This document shows, piece after piece, positions 57,271-64,000 of a DNA stretch of 64,000 nucleotides. The translations under genes were made by a program, and so were the position numbers. Below the pieces are notes generated by a model. The model searched no databases. It saw only the letters and a program-made list of their open reading frames with translations, and was not told where the DNA came from. The DNA is from Candidatus Eremiobacterota bacterium (GTDB lineage: Bacteria; Vulcanimicrobiota; CADAWZ01; Ess09-12), in assembly GCA_031082125.1 (NCBI GenBank), contig JAVHLM010000006.1:220059-284058 (forward strand). The letters are read 5' to 3'. How positions within the stretch are numbered: the first letter of the stretch is position 1; each line of letters starts with the position of its first letter.

Positions 57271-58964
57271 CCCAGGAAACGGCAGACATTCTCATGGTAA
57301 GGGGATCAGGCCCCCTGATGGCCCTTTTTTTTTCCGCCCTGTCCGTCATGATGGTGCTTTCAATCCCCGATACGATAAGAATGATGAGGGGAGTGACAAA
57401 GCGGGGTCTTGCCCTGCTGGCGCTCATTCTGGGAGCAGTGCTCCTCATGCTGCTGATTTATGTACCCCACATCCCCCATGTCTATTACGACTGCTACCTT
57501 CATTATGACCTTGCAAAAAACATGGCCCTTCACGGCTTCTACGCCACCACCATGGCAGGTGACGAGACCGGGCTCAGGTGCGCCTCCGTGTTCAGCGGGT
57601 GGCCCCCCGGATATCATTTCATGCTCTCGTGCGTGTTCACCATCTTCGGAATAGGCGAGGAGAGTGCCGCAGGCTTCTCTATTGCCCTGAGCATCGGGGC
57701 GATCCTCTTCTGCTTCGCTGCGGCATTCCTTCTCTCCGGCGACGAGAACAGCGCCCTCGCATCGGCGCTCCTCCTCGCCTCCAGCCCCCTCTTTCTGAAA
57801 TACGGCGCCACCTCTTCCATGGATGCCTGCTCACTCTGCTTTCTTTTCATGGCTTTCTATTTCGTGGTGCTGTGGCAGAAGACCGGGACTCCCGCTCCTC
57901 TTGTCTCCTTTCTGCTCGCGGCACTCTACACCTGCTATGTGAGGCCGGAAAATGTAATAATAATGTCTGCTCTGCTTATATTGGCCTATTTCACCGGAAA
58001 GGAGAGGATGCCTGTGAAGGGAAGCCCGGGAATTCTCATACTTTCAGGCATTCTCGCCCTTGTGCTCATTGTTCCCCTCATCATCATTCTCACCAACGGG
58101 ACCCCCTTTTTCAGAAACGGCGGCGGATTATACTGCTCCTCTCAGCCTGTGCAGGGCATTGTGCTGATGAATACCGGCACGTATCAGTTTGTGCTTTACC
58201 AGAGCGGCTCACTTACTCCCTTTTCTCTCACTTTACTGAAAAATATGGGGAATAACCTCAGATTCCTGACTCTTTCGAGCCTCCATGGGGCACTCACGGC
58301 ATTTCTCTTCCTTGTGGGAGCGGGCGCTCTTCTCAAGGCGCGCGATAAGATATGGATCAATACTTTCACAAAAGGCCTCCTTGCCCTGATGGCCTTTCTC
58401 TTCGTGCTCTCCTCCTTTTTCAAGAAAGGTGATTTCCTCATCTATCCTGACAGCGACCGCTATGCAATGCCATTTCTCCTCTTTTTTTCCCTCATGGGAG
58501 GGGTGGGCTTCATGGCGGCATCCCGGTACCTGCAGAAAGCCATGGGAGGGCTTCAGACGCTGGTATTGGTTGCCCTTGTGGTCCTGACAGTGAAAGCTCC
58601 CCTTGACAGCACCCTGGAACTTACTACCGAAAGGCCCGAGTACCGTCAATACCTTTTCATCAAGTCCCTCGCGAAGACTATGCCTTTCCGGGGGCTCCCC
58701 TGTGTCTCTCCACTTCCCCCGGCAGAGATCATTCTCCTTGCCCATGCGCCGGCTATGAATATGGAGTACTTTTTTTCCCTCGAGACTCCGCCAGACAGGG
58801 CCCTTCTTATTCTTGACTCTCCCGCCCAGGGCTCAGAAGCTGCCTCATCATATCCCGGAGCCCTTCTCTCCCGAATCTGCATCCGTTATAAGATAACGCC
58901 CCTCCTGGAAGAGACCTCCGGCGGCAGAGTCTATTCGCTGAGCCTGCTCACAAGGGTCAGGTGA
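57267..58964 (+). CDS. GT-C type membrane glycosyltransferase (ArnT/PMT-like)
   Basis: 565 aa with ten or more transmembrane helices. The first large loop has YYDCYLHYDLAKNMALHGFY and FSGWPPGYHFML, which resemble the catalytic loop of GT39/GT83-type enzymes that use lipid-linked sugars; the paired acidic residues there are plausible catalysts. A C-terminal soluble loop follows. It overlaps the preceding gene by four bases. The acceptor (lipid, protein or cell-surface polymer) cannot be told. It lies next to accessory pilin genes, which are possible targets, but this is inference. Confidence 0.75.
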   Translation: MTQETADILMVRGSGPLMALFFSALSVMMVLSIPDTIRMMRGVTKRGLALLALILGAVLLMLLIYVPHIPHVYYDCYLHYDLAKNMALHGFYATTMAGDETGLRCASVFSGWPPGYHFMLSCVFTIFGIGEESAAGFSIALSIGAILFCFAAAFLLSGDENSALASALLLASSPLFLKYGATSSMDACSLCFLFMAFYFVVLWQKTGTPAPLVSFLLAALYTCYVRPENVIIMSALLILAYFTGKERMPVKGSPGILILSGILALVLIVPLIIILTNGTPFFRNGGGLYCSSQPVQGIVLMNTGTYQFVLYQSGSLTPFSLTLLKNMGNNLRFLTLSSLHGALTAFLFLVGAGALLKARDKIWINTFTKGLLALMAFLFVLSSFFKKGDFLIYPDSDRYAMPFLLFFSLMGGVGFMAASRYLQKAMGGLQTLVLVALVVLTVKAPLDSTLELTTERPEYRQYLFIKSLAKTMPFRGLPCVSPLPPAEIILLAHAPAMNMEYFFSLETPPDRALLILDSPAQGSEAASSYPGALLSRICIRYKITPLLEETSGGRVYSLSLLTRVR

Positions 58965-58992
58965 GAGGGGCCGTAATCAAGAGGGAGCCTGG

Positions 58993-59022
58993 TTGAAATC
59001 CTTCGGAAAAGCATGGTATAAT
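58993..59022 (+). promoter_or_regulatory. Sigma-70 promoter of the RHH antitoxin gene
   Basis: TTGAAA (58993-58998), 18-base spacer, perfect TATAAT (59017-59022). The antitoxin GTG lies 35 bases downstream. Confidence 0.8.
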
Positions 59023-59023
59023 A

Positions 59024-59040
59024 GTATTAACAAGTAATAC
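59024..59040 (+). promoter_or_regulatory. Inverted-repeat operator candidate GTATTA-5-TAATAC
   Basis: A perfect six-base inverted repeat with a five-base centre covers the expected transcription start, just downstream of the TATAAT. RHH antitoxins usually repress their own operon by binding such palindromes. Confidence 0.6.
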
Positions 59041-59056
59041 CGGCAGGAGGTGCGCG

Positions 59057-59299
59057 GTGAGAACCTCTAAAATCATTTCACTTTCTCTTCCCCCGAAGAT
59101 TTACGAACAGGCAAAACAGGTTGCCGAGGAAGAAGGGAGAACGACCAGTGAGTTGTTCAGGGAAGCGCTGCGACAGTACATTCAGATGAGATTATGGAAA
59201 AACCTTCAGAGCTACGGCATGCTCAAGACCGGGGAGCACGGGATAAAAGAAGATGACGTGGAGCGACTGGTAGATGAATTCAGAAAAGAGCAAGGGTAA
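59057..59299 (+). CDS. Ribbon-helix-helix (CopG-like) antitoxin
   Basis: 80 aa from GTG at 59057 with AGGAGG six bases upstream. The N-terminal RHH fold is clear: strand KIISLSLPPKIYEQAKQVAE, then EGRTTSELFREALRQYIQMR. The acidic C-terminus (KEDDVERLVDEFRKEQG) is the part that usually wraps the toxin. The following gene is a PIN-toxin fragment overlapping its stop codon (TAATG), so it appears to be an orphan antitoxin of a VapBC-like module. Promoter and operator are intact, so it may still be expressed and self-regulated. Confidence 0.85.
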   Translation: MRTSKIISLSLPPKIYEQAKQVAEEEGRTTSELFREALRQYIQMRLWKNLQSYGMLKTGEHGIKEDDVERLVDEFRKEQG

Positions 59300-59463
59300 T
59301 GATCCGCGCAGATAACAGGATACTTGAATGCGCGATTGAGGGCAAGGCTCATTATATCATATCGGGTGATAAGGCACATCTCCTCGCATTGTCCAGCTAT
59401 CAGGGCATTCCGCTACTGAATCCCTCGCAATTCTTTACATTGTATGAAAAAGGAAGAGGATAG
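59299..59463 (+). pseudogene. Truncated PIN-domain toxin (VapC-like C-terminal half)
   Basis: 54 codons. The peptide MIRADNRILECAIEGKAHYI continues with ISGDKAHLLALSSYQGIPLL, matching the C-terminal half of PIN-family toxins (D-N-x-x-L-E-C-A and I-x-S-G-D). The N-terminal half with the first catalytic Asp residues is missing. ATG overlaps the antitoxin stop. An internal deletion, leaving antitoxin and toxin tail joined, explains it best. It is probably inactive as a nuclease. Confidence 0.7.
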
Positions 59464-59495
59464 CAATGGCCGGAATCGTGAGTCCAGGAGCTTGA

Positions 59496-59612
59496 AGCGG
59501 CAGAGTGCTCCATGTATGCTGTGGAATAAGAGCTGAAAGGGTAACAATAATAACAGTCTATATTCCTGATAAAGACAAATGGATCGATTTCAGGGTGAGG
59601 AGGCGGATATGA
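59496..59612 (+). pseudogene. Truncated DUF4258-type toxin
   Basis: The frame after TGA at 59493 reads S-G-R-V-L-H-V-C-C and continues to IITVYIPDKDKWIDFRVRR before a stop. This is the C-terminal part of DUF4258 proteins (RPLHVV..., IITVY.P....W), which usually precede MqsA-type antitoxins. The N-terminal half is lost. The stop overlaps the start of the next gene (ATGA), as in intact pairs, so this is a decayed toxin still joined to its antitoxin. Confidence 0.6.
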
Positions 59613-59845
59613 GGGAAATCCCCTGTAAATGCGATGAAGGATTTTATCAAGAGACCACCACTTTGAACAAATGGCGCAATGGAGAGCTTTTCATTATTGA
59701 AGACGTCCCTTTGATGGTATGCAGAAAGTGCGGTGACAGGTATTTTGAAGGCAAGGTCATGGAAAAGATCGAGGAGATGATGAAAACACGCTCCTCAATT
59801 GACCGGCAGATCACCGTCCCGGTGATGAAATACAAGGTGGCATAG
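59609..59845 (+). CDS. MqsA/YgiT-type zinc-finger antitoxin
   Basis: 78 aa from ATG at 59609, which has GAGGAGG five bases upstream. The zinc region uses C-x-C (PCKCDEG) and C-x-x-C (MVCRKCGDRYFEGKV), the fold of the YgiT-type zinc finger, with ELFIIEDVPLMV between. The C-terminal helix (VMEKIEEMMKTRSSIDRQI) lacks the full HTH of E. coli MqsA. The first pair is C-x-C instead of the usual C-x-x-C. Its toxin partner is the upstream fragment, so it is probably an orphan antitoxin. Confidence 0.8.
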   Translation: MREIPCKCDEGFYQETTTLNKWRNGELFIIEDVPLMVCRKCGDRYFEGKVMEKIEEMMKTRSSIDRQITVPVMKYKVA

Positions 59846-59853
59846 AAGCATAC

Positions 59854-59878
59854 GGAGCATCGCTTTTGAGGTATCCAT
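59854..59878. repeat. 25-bp direct repeat, copy A (antitoxin start fragment)
   Basis: Identical to 60426-60450, which carries the first eight codons of the RelB-like antitoxin gene. Here the minus-strand frame runs out after about ten codons. Confidence 0.85.
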
Positions 59879-59930
59879 TGTGCATCTTCCTTATCTCTCT
59901 TCCCGTCATGCCCGAGGAAGAAAGGGATCA

Positions 59931-59966
59931 GCGGATGAAGCGCACGAGGGAGGGGGCTGCGAGTGA
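59931..59966 (-). pseudogene. Remnant of the prepilin gene 3' end
   Basis: Minus strand: the sequence encodes A-P-S-L-V-R-F-I-R and a stop, identical to the C-terminus of the pilin ending at 60462. 59931-59959 matches 60465-60493 with two mismatches. It lies directly after the RelE-like toxin gene, marking a partial duplication. Confidence 0.7.
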
Positions 59967-59969
59967 CAC

Positions 59970-60239
59970 TCAGTAAACTTCATCGTGAGTGCCTATTGCC
60001 CGGAGAAGAAAAGAATTATCCTTCATTATCTGGAGTATTATCCTGAGGCTGATATTCACTCTCAGGCTCCATACGGGACCGTCATCATGATCATAGAGCT
60101 TTTCCTTGTTTCTGCTTTTCGGGATATCAGGCCAGGCTCTCAGTTCAGAGATGAGTTCAAAAACCTCATCCTTCTCCCTCAGCTTTAACCTTTTGAAAGC
60201 CCTGTCAAAAGCCGGGGTGATATGGTAGAGCTTACCCAT
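59970..60239 (-). CDS. RelE/ParE-family toxin
   Basis: 89 aa. The fold pattern KLYHITPAFDRAFKRLKLRE, then basic and strand-rich VWSLRVNISLRIILQIMKDN and FLLRAIGTHDEVY, matches the RelE/ParE superfamily. Arg residues in the central strands are present, but which class (ribosome-dependent RNase or gyrase poison) is uncertain. The ATG overlaps the antitoxin stop by eight bases, so the pair is translated together. Unlike its neighbours it looks complete. Confidence 0.82.
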   Translation of the reverse strand: MGKLYHITPAFDRAFKRLKLREKDEVFELISELRAWPDIPKSRNKEKLYDHDDGPVWSLRVNISLRIILQIMKDNSFLLRAIGTHDEVY

Positions 60240-60450
60240 TGCCGGGGCTCTGGTAAAGGTGAGCCTTCAGCTCTTCAAGGGTATCAAAGCTGATGACCCT
60301 TCCCTGCCTTACATCAAGTTCTGCTTTGATATCCTCAAGCTGAAGAGAATTCTGCCCTAGCAGGAAGAGGATAAACTTGGCCACGGTGGCCTCCTCGTTC
60401 TGAGGCAGCAGGTCAACGAGTTTATGGAGCATCGCTTTTGAGGTATCCAT
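60232..60450 (-). CDS. RelB-like antitoxin partner of the RelE-family toxin
   Basis: 72 aa. The N-terminal helical part (MDTSKAMLHKLVDLLPQNEE, ATVAKFILFLLGQ) is a DUF2281-like small domain; the tail (DVRQGRVISFDTLEELKAHL) resembles toxin-binding antitoxin ends. ATG at 60450 has AGGAAGG upstream; the longer frame reads back into the pilin gene. It lies 11 bases after the pilin stop and may be read from the pilin promoter. Confidence 0.75.
   Translation of the reverse strand: MDTSKAMLHKLVDLLPQNEEATVAKFILFLLGQNSLQLEDIKAELDVRQGRVISFDTLEELKAHLYQSPGNG
60426..60450. repeat. 25-bp direct repeat, copy B
   Basis: Partner of 59854-59878; it ends exactly at the antitoxin ATG. The second repeat pair (60465-60493 with 59931-59959) lies beside it. 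Confidence 0.85.
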
Positions 60451-60461
60451 GGCGTACCTTC

Positions 60462-61130
60462 CTAGCGGATGAAGCGGACGAGGGAGGGGGCCGTGCCGGG
60501 GTCCTCGATGGCGTCGTTGGTGGCGTCTTTCACCACGCCGGTGAACTTGCTGTTGGTCACGGTATTGTAGGCACTTCCCTGGTTCCTGGTGCCGAGGGTC
60601 GTGGCTATCTTGAGCTGCTTCCACCCTTCGCCTGAGGCGAGGGTCTGGGTGCCGTACTGATCGTAGAAGGCGACCTTGAGGGTTTCCGTGGTGCTGTCAT
60701 AGGTAAAGAAATCCACGCCTGACTGGGAATAGAAATAAATATTGTCCTTCCCCGCGCCGAAGACCATGTCCACTTCCTCGGTATAGCCATTGGCCGTGCT
60801 GATGGTATCATCCCGTGAGACCTGGCCACTGGTGTAAGTGTATAGTATGGTATGCCCGTCAATCCCTTCCAGGCCTGAGGTGTTCTTTCCAAAGATCGTC
60901 CTGGTGATGGTAAGGGTGGTGGTGCCCTCAGACACCGAGTCTGCCATGCGGAAATCGGTGGTCACATAGTCCATCAGCTCCGAGGCATTCTTCTTCAGCA
61001 GGGTGATGACCTCACCCTTTTTATAAGCCCTGAGGCCCCCGGAAAAAAGAGTGTAGAGGGTGTACATGAAGAGGGCGAAGACCACGCAGGCCACCATAAA
61101 CTCTATGAGGGTAAAGCCTCTTTTTTTCAT
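60462..61130 (-). CDS. Prepilin-type protein, PilW/GspJ-like
   Basis: 222 aa. The type IV prepilin leader is short (MKKRG), with cleavage before FTLIEFMVACVVFALFMYTL; Glu5 is present. The rest is a polar, Thr/Ser/Gly-rich globular domain of minor-pilin type. GGAAGTGA lies upstream of the ATG. It is the last of four co-directional prepilin genes and is followed 11 bases on by the antitoxin gene. Confidence 0.88.
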   Translation of the reverse strand: MKKRGFTLIEFMVACVVFALFMYTLYTLFSGGLRAYKKGEVITLLKKNASELMDYVTTDFRMADSVSEGTTTLTITRTIFGKNTSGLEGIDGHTILYTYTSGQVSRDDTISTANGYTEEVDMVFGAGKDNIYFYSQSGVDFFTYDSTTETLKVAFYDQYGTQTLASGEGWKQLKIATTLGTRNQGSAYNTVTNSKFTGVVKDATNDAIEDPGTAPSLVRFIR

Positions 61131-61142
61131 AAGGTCACTTCC

Positions 61143-62426
61143 TTAACGGTACATAGTGAGATAAATCCAGGAGACTATATAGGTGCCCGAGGTAGGGTAG
61201 ATGAACTCACTTGCCGATGAGTTATACGGCGCCTTCTGGAGGGGATTCTGGAGTGCAAGGCTGTAACGGGTGACGCCTATGGTATGGATGCCTTTTCCTA
61301 CGATCTGTATAGGCTCGCCATGGTAGTGGGTATTTGTCGTATCAGCGTACCCGCACATAGTCGAAGTGCACCCTGTAGTATTGAATATCATCGCGGAAAA
61401 ATTCGCAGGATCACAATTATTTGTCCATGAGCCAATAGGTGAAGTATATTTATTGGAATCCCCTTTATAAAAGTTAAAAAGATAATCGGCAGGCGCAGGT
61501 GACAGGTTCTTGTTCAACACCTCCATGGGATAACTGAAAGTACCCGTTTCATAGACAGATCTACTCATATAATGAGTTGCACCGGTCTCGTTATAGTACT
61601 TTTTATAATAGTCCGTGTCAAAGTCTTTGTCATCGATATATCCATCACCATCAGAATCATAAGTAGCCTTCATAGGATTTGAGCTTGATATGGCAATTGG
61701 TGTTTCATCACGGCTGTCGTCGCTGTCATAAAAAACGGGGAACCGGCAACTCTCATCCTTCGAGGCGACATAGACGGTAGAATCGCCATTTTTGCAAGGC
61801 TCTGCAAGGGCTGCATACATGTTCCTGTTGGTTTTAAGAGCGCCTACCGTCACGATGTTCCCGTTATCCATCTCTATTCTCTCACTGAAACCTGAATTAG
61901 AGGGGTCGATCGGGGGGATGGCCACGTAAATGGTGATGCGTCTCGTGATGGTATCGGAATAAATGAGGTGGGGATCGCTCACCGAAATAACCTCGGCGCG
62001 GTATTTGAACGCATCGGATGCCGGCACCTCCGAGTAATAGGCTGATTCAAAAGCCCGGTAATCAGATGATGGCGTCATCGAGGCAATATCGGTGCTGTAG
62101 ATGGAGAAAAGCGTATCATAATCAGTAGTGCTGGCATAGCTTGTCGCTGCATGGGAGTTGCTTGCACCGGTGCCGTTGAAGGTATCGCAGAACTCAGCTC
62201 CAAGGTTGGTATCGCCCGGCGCCACCGACTGGGCAAAGATGCGCTCAATCTTGGTGCGGGCGAGCTGGAAGGCAATCTCGCGGGCCCTTGACTTGTAGGC
62301 GATGGCAAAGGCCCTGGGAAAGAGGTTGAAGACCACGAAAAGGCCGATAAGCATGACAATCATCGCCACGAGAAGCTCGAGAAGCGTCACGCCTTTTTCG
62401 GTGCCCCTGAACCTCGCCATGCTCAT
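61143..62426 (-). CDS. Large prepilin-type protein, PilV-like
   Basis: About 427 aa, long for a minor pilin. The leader ends GTEKG before VTLLELLVAMIVMLIGLFVV, with Glu5 present. The remaining 380 residues are Asp/Ser/Thr/Tyr rich and include DSDGDGYIDDKDFDTDYYK, an EF-hand-like calcium loop as in dockerins or thrombospondin repeats. ATG at 62426 lies four bases after GGAGG; an ATG two codons later is also possible. The size and calcium-like loop suggest an adhesive or tip pilin. Confidence 0.82.
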   Translation of the reverse strand: MSMARFRGTEKGVTLLELLVAMIVMLIGLFVVFNLFPRAFAIAYKSRAREIAFQLARTKIERIFAQSVAPGDTNLGAEFCDTFNGTGASNSHAATSYASTTDYDTLFSIYSTDIASMTPSSDYRAFESAYYSEVPASDAFKYRAEVISVSDPHLIYSDTITRRITIYVAIPPIDPSNSGFSERIEMDNGNIVTVGALKTNRNMYAALAEPCKNGDSTVYVASKDESCRFPVFYDSDDSRDETPIAISSSNPMKATYDSDGDGYIDDKDFDTDYYKKYYNETGATHYMSRSVYETGTFSYPMEVLNKNLSPAPADYLFNFYKGDSNKYTSPIGSWTNNCDPANFSAMIFNTTGCTSTMCGYADTTNTHYHGEPIQIVGKGIHTIGVTRYSLALQNPLQKAPYNSSASEFIYPTSGTYIVSWIYLTMYR

Positions 62427-62427
62427 G

Positions 62428-62997
62428 CTACCTCCAGCGCTCATACCAGGTGTTCACTCTCAGTGTTTCCCCCATGAAGCCATTTGTGGCGCTTATAGGG
62501 TTATTGGTCGTGTTATAAAAAAGGTTCGAACCCGTCTTGTTCACGAAAGAAATCTGTGCATAAACCGTTCTCTTGTGGAGGACGGCATCTGACTGGTTCA
62601 CAATCTCGCCTACGGAATGGAAATAGAGAGAACTGCTCGCATAACTGTCAAAATAAAGCCTGAACTGGCCTCTGCCCTTCAGCCAATAGGCATCTTCATC
62701 GGTCGTTGCATTGGTCACCGGGTAGGTAAGCTCACTCACCACCACGTTGGTATAATAATCGCTTGTAGAGGCCGGCCGTACAAAAATGTTATGGCGTATC
62801 AGGAAAAGAGCATATTCTATACCGGAATCGGCCACCATGAGAGCCACGTCAGACTGATACTTCCCCATGCCCACCTGGGCCTCGCGGGAGATCATCTGGA
62901 TAAAGCCCGTGGCTATGATGAAAAGGACCACCATGATCAGAAGGACCGAAATAAGGGCCACACCTTTTCTCTGCCGCCTGCCGGAACGAATGCCCAT
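62428..62997 (-). CDS. Prepilin-type protein lacking Glu5, PilX/GspK-like
   Basis: 189 aa. The leader RQRKG precedes VALISVLLIMVVLFIIATGF; the usual Glu5 is Ser, as in GspK/PilX-type tip or minor pilins. The body includes MVADSGIEYALFLIRHNIFV, common in PilX-like proteins. GGAGGAG lies three bases before the ATG. The stop is two bases before the PilV-like start. Confidence 0.85.
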   Translation of the reverse strand: MGIRSGRRQRKGVALISVLLIMVVLFIIATGFIQMISREAQVGMGKYQSDVALMVADSGIEYALFLIRHNIFVRPASTSDYYTNVVVSELTYPVTNATTDEDAYWLKGRGQFRLYFDSYASSSLYFHSVGEIVNQSDAVLHKRTVYAQISFVNKTGSNLFYNTTNNPISATNGFMGETLRVNTWYERWR

Positions 62998-63010
62998 TGC
63001 TCCTCCGCTT

Positions 63011-63490
63011 TTATCCTGGCTTCACATAGCTCTTTCCGCTTTTCTCTATCACCACGTCATACTCAAGAGCGCCGCTCTTCACCTTGAGGGTCTTATCGCC
63101 GGTGACGCTCTTGACAAATCCCTGGGAGGCGAAACGGATCTCCGTGGTTCCCGAGAGATCCAGAGAGATTGATCCGCCATAATCCTTCGCAATATATATT
63201 CTCTTATAGAGCTTGTCGCTCCCGTCGTTATACCAGATCTCATACTGCTGGCCCGAGGATTCGAACTTGATATAGGCCTCTGCCTCGGTGCGCAGCGAAA
63301 GATTCCGCGCCTGATCGAGGTTGGCCACGAGGTTCCTGGCGCACTGGTATGCTGCCGAGCTTTGGCGGAACCGTACCATGTTGGGAATGGCAATGGAAAC
63401 AAGGAGGGCGAAAAGCCCCACGACCACCATGATCTCCAGAAGCGTAAACCCGCCGTGCCGCCGGGGAATCTTTTTATTGAGCCTCCCCAT
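63011..63490 (-). CDS. Prepilin-type protein, GspH/FimT-like
   Basis: 159 aa. The leader PRRHG precedes GFTLLEIMVVVGLFALLVSI with Glu5, then RFRQSSAAYQCARNLVANLD, typical of GspH/FimT. The C-terminal domain is beta-rich. ATG at 63490 is nine bases after AAGGGGGT; the ATG three codons earlier touches that site. It is the first gene of the prepilin operon, with an extended -10 promoter upstream. Confidence 0.87.
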   Translation of the reverse strand: MGRLNKKIPRRHGGFTLLEIMVVVGLFALLVSIAIPNMVRFRQSSAAYQCARNLVANLDQARNLSLRTEAEAYIKFESSGQQYEIWYNDGSDKLYKRIYIAKDYGGSISLDLSGTTEIRFASQGFVKSVTGDKTLKVKSGALEYDVVIEKSGKSYVKPG

Positions 63491-63570
63491 AGGAAGCATA
63501 CCCCCTTGAAACAGAGTATAACCCCTAGAATACTCCGGGGATGGAGCACTTTCCTTTCAACCGCATTATT

Positions 63571-63579
63571 ATTATAGCA
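63571..63579 (-). promoter_or_regulatory. Extended -10 promoter of the prepilin operon
   Basis: Minus strand: TGCTATAAT, a perfect -10 with upstream TG, about 80 bases before the first prepilin ATG. No good -35 was found, as expected for extended -10 promoters. Confidence 0.55.
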
Positions 63580-63635
63580 CAAAGGTCAGAGAGAGAAAAA
63601 GGGGGGAGAAGAAAATTTTAGCCAGTGAGCTTTTC

Positions 63636-63974
63636 CTACTTTACGACGCTCAAAGCTCTCTGGCGAATTCCATCTCTTTCAATTACAGTAAACTTTTGTG
63701 AAAGGGGAAGCGTGCGTTCTTTCATCGCCTTTAGGAGTATTCTCGCTGGCTCCTCAGGAAAGGCCGGAGCAAAGCGGAAAAATACAAGACCTCCTGGTGC
63801 TGAAGCTTTCTCTTTGTAAATAAGCTCACCATAGTCCTTATCAAAAGTAAGTACTATGAGCCCTTCTCTATGTGCCTTATTCAACACCTCTCTGTCTTTT
63901 GATGCCGGTGCTTCTTCCAAAATACTTATCACGGCATGACCTGCTTCCCTTCGTGCTAATATAGAGTGAGACAC
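63636..63974 (-). pseudogene. N-terminally truncated DUF5615 PIN-like protein
   Basis: 112 codons from GTG at 63974 with GAGGGG upstream. REAGHAVISILEEAPASKDR and VLTFDKDYGELIYKE are hallmarks of DUF5615 PIN-like toxins. The family start with the acidic D-E-N region is missing: a stop lies only five codons upstream, and the first residues (SHSILA) do not fit. It is probably a decayed toxin, although the remaining fold is intact. Not a window-edge effect, since the stop is inside the window. Confidence 0.65.
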
Positions 63975-64000
63975 ATGTCCCCTCAGTAATTAAGCTAGAG

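Noticed and set aside
62520..62535. GGTTCGAACCC, like a tRNA T-loop
   Set aside because: It lies inside the PilX-like coding sequence; no acceptor stem, anticodon arm or D-loop can be folded around it.

Overview
The window reads as chromosomal DNA of a flagellated, G+C-rich bacterium that uses strong Shine-Dalgarno sites (AGGAGG, GAGGTG). It makes lipoproteins and type IV pilin-like proteins and has the MEP isoprenoid pathway (ispE). The mix of a complete flagellar export/basal-body cluster with tubulin-like, VWA, PQQ-propeller and YWTD-propeller proteins of unclear role fits an uncultivated deep-branching phylum (for example Riflebacteria-, Eremiobacterota- or Xenobia-like lineages). That placement is inference only. 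No rRNA, tRNA, CRISPR array or insertion sequence was found.

Layout. (1) 1-7309: an RDD membrane protein faces a minus-strand set made of a 988-aa tubulin/FtsZ-like protein, an exported VWA protein with a membrane anchor and a cytoplasmic tail, and a PQQ propeller preceded by five zinc-ribbon-like cysteine clusters. This resembles membrane-remodelling modules proposed around Tubulin_2-type proteins and is the best candidate for a poorly described system. (2) 7464-11984: a methionine gamma-lyase-like PLP enzyme, an unknown secreted protein, a WD40 propeller following a decayed kinase N-lobe, and two small unknown genes with their own strong expression signals. (3) 12111-28895, all minus strand: two flagellar transcription units, flgB-flgC-fliE-fliF-fliG-fliH-fliI-fliJ-SLT-fliK-hook-like and fliM-fliN-fliO-fliP-fliQ-fliR-flhB-flhA. 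Together they encode the rod base, MS ring, C ring, ATPase complex and export gate. fliG appears to start at an ATT codon, and FliM lacks the usual N-terminal CheY-binding motif.

(4) 29272-42421: an unknown soluble protein, an M16 peptidase pair (one active, one dead), three YWTD-like propeller lipoproteins (two sharing about 1 kb of nearly identical DNA), an EF-G2-type GTPase, a 54-aa LIM-like zinc protein, a MobA-like nucleotidyltransferase with ispE, and a DUF3857/transglutaminase-fold protein that seems catalytically dead. (5) 42483-49600: an oligopeptide ABC system without permeases behind secG, and the glycolytic operon gap-pgk-tpiA. (6) 49719-58964: gyrB-gyrA with a small membrane protein, a GNAT acetyltransferase, a transglutaminase-TPR protein and a GT-C type membrane glycosyltransferase.

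(7) 59017-63974: an accessory island of toxin-antitoxin remains (RHH antitoxin with a truncated PIN toxin, truncated DUF4258 toxin with an intact MqsA-like antitoxin, an intact RelE-like pair, a truncated DUF5615 protein) interleaved with a four-gene prepilin operon. Imperfect direct repeats there record a local duplication of the pilin 3' end and the antitoxin start.
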